64,000 nt of DNA, taken from contig NSJX01000002.1 in assembly GCA_002286715.1 (NCBI GenBank), positions 420,396-484,395 of the forward strand. Reading direction: 5' to 3'. The stretch's first letter is position 1. Each line of letters starts with the position of its first letter. Shown here piece by piece: positions 60,916 through 64,000 of this stretch. The translations under genes were made by a program, and so were the position numbers. Origin of the DNA: Dentipellis sp. KUC8613. Its lineage: Eukaryota > Basidiomycota > Agaricomycetes > Russulales > Hericiaceae. The notes beneath the pieces are model-generated. The model made no database searches, had not been told where the DNA came from, and saw nothing but the letters and a program-made list of their open reading frames with translations.

Positions 60916-61361
60916 TTCGAAATGAAATGGCACGACTGAAGGCCGATTCTTCTTGTAATAATTGTATTTCGTTCGCCCCGCGTTCTTCTGATCGTGTACT
61001 GCTACTGAAAACATTGTTTGTATGTTATCTACTGTTGTCATGAATATATGTGTGTCAATCCTTGATGCTCACGGTGCCTCGAACTCAATTGTGTCGCGCA
61101 GGTCAGCGTGAGTCTGTTTACTCCGAGTCGGGTTGGGCGCGATACTTATAGCAGGAACTGGTTACTGTGCCGTTATGAATTTGGGGCTTCGAGGGGCTTC
61201 GAGCTGCTGAATGGATTATCTCTCTCAACGACGTAAAGACTTTCGAGACATAAGTATGAACAGACAGAGATAGAGGCGGAAACAGAGGCGGGATCACGTA
61301 GAGCGCAAATGTACAAGAACGAGAACGCAACTACGTGACATGTACACAAGACGACAAGACG
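60916..61361. other. Convergent 3' flanks
   Basis: 446 bp between two convergent genes. It includes the GA-rich element at 61266-61330 that recurs at the right edge of the window. Confidence 0.45.
61266..61330 (+). repeat. GA-rich element, left copy
   Basis: AGAGATAGAGGCGGAAAC continues through ACGTAGA and ends GAACGAGAACGCAA. It aligns by eye with 63934-64000 over about 65 bases at roughly 70% identity. Confidence 0.5.
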
Positions 61362-63066
61362 TCAAAAGAAACGCAACGCAACGACGCGCCAACACCGCAT
61401 CTCACAACGACAACAGCTCCGTAACATCAACATCAACACACCTACGCCCCTCCCCCCGCCCCCAACACTGTCCCCAGCGCACTCATCTTCCGCGCGCGAC
61501 TCGCCTCCACCAGCGCTGCTGATGATGTCCCCCAAGCCCGTGAGCGGCGGTCCCATCGGGCCCACACCCGCCCCCTCGCCATCATCCACCGCACCCTCTT
61601 CGAGCCCCGCGCGGGTATACCCGCTCATCGCCGCGCGCTTCGAGTAAAGCGACCCGAGCAGCCGCTCGAACGGCGGGCGCAGGCCGTCCTCCATCCCCGC
61701 CGTCCCCGTGCGCTCCTGCCTCTGTCGAGAGGTGGTGGGTGCAAATGCGCTCGATGTACCGCCGGACTCTGATACTGCCCCGGCGGCGGTGGAGCGGGCG
61801 ACTTGCTGCTTCTTCCAAACGCATGCGCGAAACTGCTCGTCGTACTGCTGCCGCTGTTCAGCCGCTGGTGATGGTGCTGGTGCGCCCGAGCACGTGTTGC
61901 TCGTATCGCGCAGGTCCTCGAGGTCGTAGAGCGAGCGCAGCCCTATCCCAACGCCGTCTCCGTTTCCATTCGCGTTGCCGTTCGCGTCGGGCGTCCTCAC
62001 GCTCGTCGACGCGCCGCTCGCGCTTCGGACTGCCGAGCTGGTCCTCGGTGGCGTGCGCGAGAGTGCCGGATGGTGCTCTACGAATCAGTCGCCTGCGCAT
62101 GCGGAACCGCCCGTAGCCCCGTCTCCGCAAGCCACCCCCAGATCCGTCTTCTCCATGATGAAGTCCTTCAAGAACCGGATCTGCACGGCCAGCTCGTCGC
62201 GCCCTGCATGCCCCGGTCCGCTCAGCGTGTCCGCGTCCGTGTCGTGCCCGCGCAGAGTCAGCAGCCCCGGCGCACGCGAGATGGCTGTCGTCGGAAGTCT
62301 GCTCGAGTATTCGCTCCGCATACGCGGTGCCCAGATCCTCCAGTCTCGCCGCCGAGTCCTGCACGAGCTGCGCATTGTCTGCGTCGTCGGGGGATTGGGA
62401 CTCCGGGATGCGGTCGTACGCACGGGCCGGGACAGAGGGCGCGAGCGCACCCAACCCGGCCCAACGTGCAAAGGCTCGAAACACGCCGCGCCCAGTCCAA
62501 CAATCCTCATCCTGGCTTGCCCCCGCCGCCTGCGCCAGCCGCTCCCGCTGCACCCACGCCGCGCGCCTGCCCATCGCGCCTGCCCATCGCCACCGAACGC
62601 CGTCTGCTCGCCCGCCTCGCGCGCGGCCCACTCGCGCGCAGATCGCAGCGGCGCGCGGCGCGCCCACTCCGCGGGCGATGAGCAGCTGCACGTACGCCGC
62701 GACGGGGCAGATGCAGCCACTGCATGCGCCCGGGCCCGCGCGCGAAGAGCCGAGGAGCCAGTCGGTGAACTGGCGCTCAAAATCAATGTCTGCCTCTTCT
62801 TCGTCCTTTGTATTCGAGCCGCCGGTGGAAGTAGCACGCGGTGCCGAAGAGGTCCGTCGCGTCGCCCTAGGCCTTGAACTGTGCGCTCTCCGATATCCAG
62901 CGCGCGATGCCGCGGCGAGGGCGGCGGGCCGGTGTCTCCTGCTGAGAGGGCGGCGCGAGTTCTGGGGCGGTGCGGAAGGTCTTGATGTCGGCGAGGGGAT
63001 GATCTCGAGGACTAGTAGGGTCTGCAGCCGCGTATAGATGTCGTCGACGTCATTACTATTGGCCAT
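61362..63066 (-). CDS. Uncharacterised protein, exon structure unresolved
   Basis: The start at 63064-63066 gives MANSNDVDDIYTRLQTLLVL. A long open frame runs to about 62280 with DIDFERQFTDWLLGSSR, CICPVAAYVQLLIARGVGAP and LGTAYAERILEQTSDDSHLA. Further down a different frame looks protein-like: DELAVQIRFLKDFIMEKTDL, GLRSLYDLEDLRDTSNTC, EQRQQYDEQFRACVWKKQ and PFERLLGSLYSKRAAMSGYT. The frame must switch at least once near 62200-62290, by an intron I could not place cleanly or by a frameshift. The CxxC-P and Ala/Arg-rich middle resembles no family I know. The C-terminal limit is approximate; an alternative ending MSALGTVLGAGGGA would stop near 61440. Confidence 0.45.
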
Positions 63067-64000
63067 TTTAGCTTGATGGACCGATTTGCGTGTTACAGTA
63101 TGTGTGTGTGGTAGATGGATTGGCGGCTGGTGGTCTGCGCAAGATGAGTGCCGGGGCGCGAAGAGGATCAATACAGGGGCTGTTTCGAATGTCGTCGAAA
63201 AGAGGAAGAGTCACCCCACAGGCCTCAGGAGTAAGATAGCTTGACCGCGCTCGGATGTTTCACCGAGCTAGCACTTGTTCACGACGGTGAAGGCGGCGGT
63301 GATGGTGGTGGAGGTTCGAGGCAAGGAGAACAGTACTTATATGCGTAGTCTACTAAGCCATGGCCATGAGCATGGAATGCAAAACTAAATGACTCGGATG
63401 CGCGCATGCGCATACTCGCCACGCCCATATACATATGTATATACTATGCACGAGGTCGCACTCCAGCTTCACTTCACTTTGGCACTAGCAGTCGCTGCCG
63501 TCCCCGGGTCGCGCATTGAACGACAGGGCTCTACGCCATCAACAAGTCCATTGGCAGGATGGTATACTGAAACTAAAGCTAAAACGAAAACGAAAACTAA
63601 AACGCTACATCGTAATCTGCAATCTGCAATCTGTAATCTCAACGAACACTATAGCTATAGCTACGTACGACTACAACAACAGCTGAACAAAACACCAGTC
63701 CTTCGAACTCTGACAAAGTCCACACATGTACACACGCCAAAACGACACCAATTCCGAGCCGTCGACCAAGCTGCAGTTCAGACGCGGGCGAAGACAATGT
63801 CAATGTCAATAGCACCGGAACCGGTGCGGGACGTGATTATATATAACTTGAACGACATTGTACATCGCCCGCTCGCTCGCCCGCTCGCCAGTCGGACACG
63901 CGGACAGGGGCAGACACGGAGACACGAAACACGAGAGATAGAGACGGAAACGAAAACGAAATTACGTAGAACGAGAACGAGAACAAGAACGCGAACGCAA
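63067..64000. other. Right-edge spacer rich in simple sequence
   Basis: This holds the promoter of the preceding minus-strand gene, then simple sequence: AAAACG-type hexamer repeats at about 63570-63605, a (CAATCTG)n run at about 63612-63640, and GAGAAC/GAAAAC repeats from about 63940 to the edge. No gene is supported. Confidence 0.55.
63934..64000 (+). repeat. GA-rich element, right copy (cut by window edge)
   Basis: AGAGATAGAGACGGAAAC, then ACGTAGAACG and GAACGCGAACGCAA, aligned with 61266-61330. It reaches the last base of the window, so its full length is unknown. Confidence 0.5.

Overview
The window looks like nuclear DNA of a filamentous basidiomycete, most likely an Agaricomycete. Most protein genes are cut into many small exons by introns of about 48-85 bp with GT..AG ends. 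Coding exons are GC-rich and spacers are more AT-balanced. The gene set is typical of mushrooms and polypores: a KilA-N/APSES regulator, an NDR kinase of the COT1 type, a MUB1/SamB MYND protein, and serpentine membrane proteins of a kind common in Agaricomycetes. I rebuilt the gene models by hand from reading frame, splice signals and family conservation. Several close exactly in frame: HUS1 296 aa, MAF 251 aa, aminopeptidase A 889 aa, MUB1 1003 aa, HSP10 107 aa.

Layout. 0-5 kb: 5' end of a monothiol glutaredoxin (-), an isochorismatase-like hydrolase (+), the checkpoint clamp subunit HUS1 (-) and tRNA-Cys (+). 5-11 kb: a secreted PLC-like phosphodiesterase (-) and KU70 (-). 11-15 kb: an SPX-domain phosphate transporter (-). 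15-21.8 kb: a 6.8-kb stretch with no recognisable gene. 21.8-32 kb: APSES-type regulator, ornithine decarboxylase, PP2A activator (PTPA) and a cytochrome P450, all on the minus strand. 32.5-44 kb: a Maf-type nucleotide pyrophosphatase, then a tandem pair of M1 zinc aminopeptidases, all on the plus strand. 45-58.5 kb: a near-symmetrical block with a serpentine membrane protein (+) and an initiator tRNA-Met (-) on the left, HSP10, MUB1 and COT1 (all -) inside, and an initiator tRNA-Met (+) and a second serpentine protein (-) on the right. 59.8-63 kb: two unrecognised genes. The last kilobase is simple-sequence rich.

Themes. Two DNA-damage genes, HUS1 (9-1-1 clamp) and KU70 (end joining), lie 2.5 kb apart. 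The aminopeptidases are a recent duplication of about 5.35 kb that includes promoter and 3' flank. The copies differ by one intron placed just after the zinc-binding HEXXH motif. Exon architecture is extreme in places: a 5-nt internal exon in the PLC-like gene, consecutive small exons carrying catalytic motifs in the aminopeptidases, an exon holding only the ATG in HSP10, and an 11-nt first exon in the SPX transporter. All three tRNA genes carry 8-9 nt introns. I found no CRISPR array, intact transposon, viral gene or recognisable biosynthetic cluster.
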